Source of the DNA: Balneola sp.
GTDB taxonomy: Bacteria; Bacteroidota; Rhodothermia; Balneolales; Balneolaceae
Reading direction: 5' to 3'
DNA length: 64,000 nt
Assembly: GCA_028284195.1 (NCBI GenBank)
Contig: JANQSE010000017.1
Location: forward strand, 174,167 to 238,166
The notes below the pieces were generated by a model that made no database searches, had not been told where the DNA came from, and saw only the letters and a program-made list of their open reading frames with translations. Positions 63,714 through 64,000 of this stretch are shown one piece after another. Numbering within the stretch: the first letter of the stretch is position 1; every line of letters starts with the position of its first letter. A program made the translations under genes and the position numbers.

Positions 63714-64000
63714 TTATCTGTTTTTTATTATGATTGGAAAGTTTTCTCTTACTTTTACAGAATCAACTGATCCATTATCTATAATTACCGTACGTGATAT
63801 TCGAAGTGTCTCATCTTGAAAATTTAAATCCTTTGCTACCCATTTAATCTTTTTGCCATCAGTTTTACCATCTACAGGATGCAATCTATCTTGTTTTAAC
63901 TCCCACTGAAACTTAAATCTCGAATCCAGGCTATCTTCAATGATACATTCAATCAATAAAGTATCATTAACCGCTACCGTATCGGGGGTCATTCGAATTT
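63714..64000 (-). CDS. Partial exported Ig-like/adhesion-type protein, C-terminal end
   Basis: The frame is open to the window edge, so only the last about 95 residues are seen; an internal Met is at 63990-63992. The sequence TPDTVAVNDTLLIECIIEDSLDSRFKFQWEL is the strand pattern of PKD/Ig-like domains. The C-terminal tail ends FPIIIKNR without a recognised sorting signal. Same strand as the toroid/beta-helix pair and probably in one operon. Confidence 0.6.
   Translation of the reverse strand, partial: IRMTPDTVAVNDTLLIECIIEDSLDSRFKFQWELKQDRLHPVDGKTDGKKIKWVAKDLNFQDETLRISRTVIIDNGSVDSVKVRENFPIIIKNR

Overview
The window looks like chromosomal core DNA of a Gram-negative member of the FCB group (Bacteroidota/Rhodothermota/Balneolota). 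My best guess is a Balneolaceae-type marine bacterium. The evidence is a C-terminal secretion tail with an NPFNPTT motif of the T9SS type, TonB-dependent and HmuY-type heme uptake, LptD-type LPS assembly, CHAT/TPR and DUF6787 proteins, weak Shine-Dalgarno signals, and several promoters matching the Bacteroidota pattern TTTG-N19..21-TAnnTTTG. Nearly every gap is short, and I see no insertion sequence, prophage, CRISPR array or rRNA operon. One tRNA (Lys, UUU) is present.

Layout. 1-4357: end of an Mla-type lipid transport operon (ABC ATPase fragment, MCE protein), a PpiD-like periplasmic chaperone with a clear terminator, and ribD. 4366-10040: a large secreted TPR-CHAT protease-like protein facing a 44-residue Gly/Ser-rich small ORF, then ftsY, a PgsA-like phosphatidyltransferase and a two-gene helix-turn-helix module. 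10041-16650: a very large outer-membrane lipoprotein (metallophosphoesterase, kinase-like centre, Omp85-type barrel), then a class III nucleotide cyclase with TolB-like and TPR domains, followed 57 bp later by a PycTM-family membrane effector. This last pair resembles a Pycsar-type signalling module. 16721-21181: exported redox and copper-type proteins, a PQQ sugar dehydrogenase, an exported Sm-like/barrel protein, and a CDGSH-DUF423-DUF427 cluster. 21218-28565: a complete heme uptake locus (TonB receptor, two-domain HmuY, HmuS, HmuT, HmuU, HmuV) in two transcription units. Each unit has a matching 19-bp palindrome upstream that looks like an iron-responsive operator. 28642-37566: small genes, an aquaporin-like channel, a two-component system, an SDR enzyme, a DUF58 protein and recQ. 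37582-41701: carB and carA, preceded by a strong hairpin/U-tract and a leader ORF that together look like a pyrimidine attenuator. 41754-50926: outer-membrane protein, penicillin acylase family enzyme, DDAH-like enzyme, ddl, a lipoprotein solute-binding protein, nadK and mdh. 50994-64000: flippase, aroQ, HIT protein, thioredoxin-like protein, tRNA-Lys, a secreted PLD/nuclease/HhH fusion, a FtsB/DivIC-like gene, a ROK kinase, LptD, and a secreted toroid/beta-helix protein that appears split by a frameshift.

The strongest candidates for something undescribed are the cyclase-PycTM pair (13879-16443), the phosphatase/kinase-like/barrel fusion (10077-13802), the carAB leader (41582-41701), the paired palindromes of the heme locus, and the PLD-SNase-HhH fusion (54202-56133). 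All function calls come from reading motifs by eye. No search was run.
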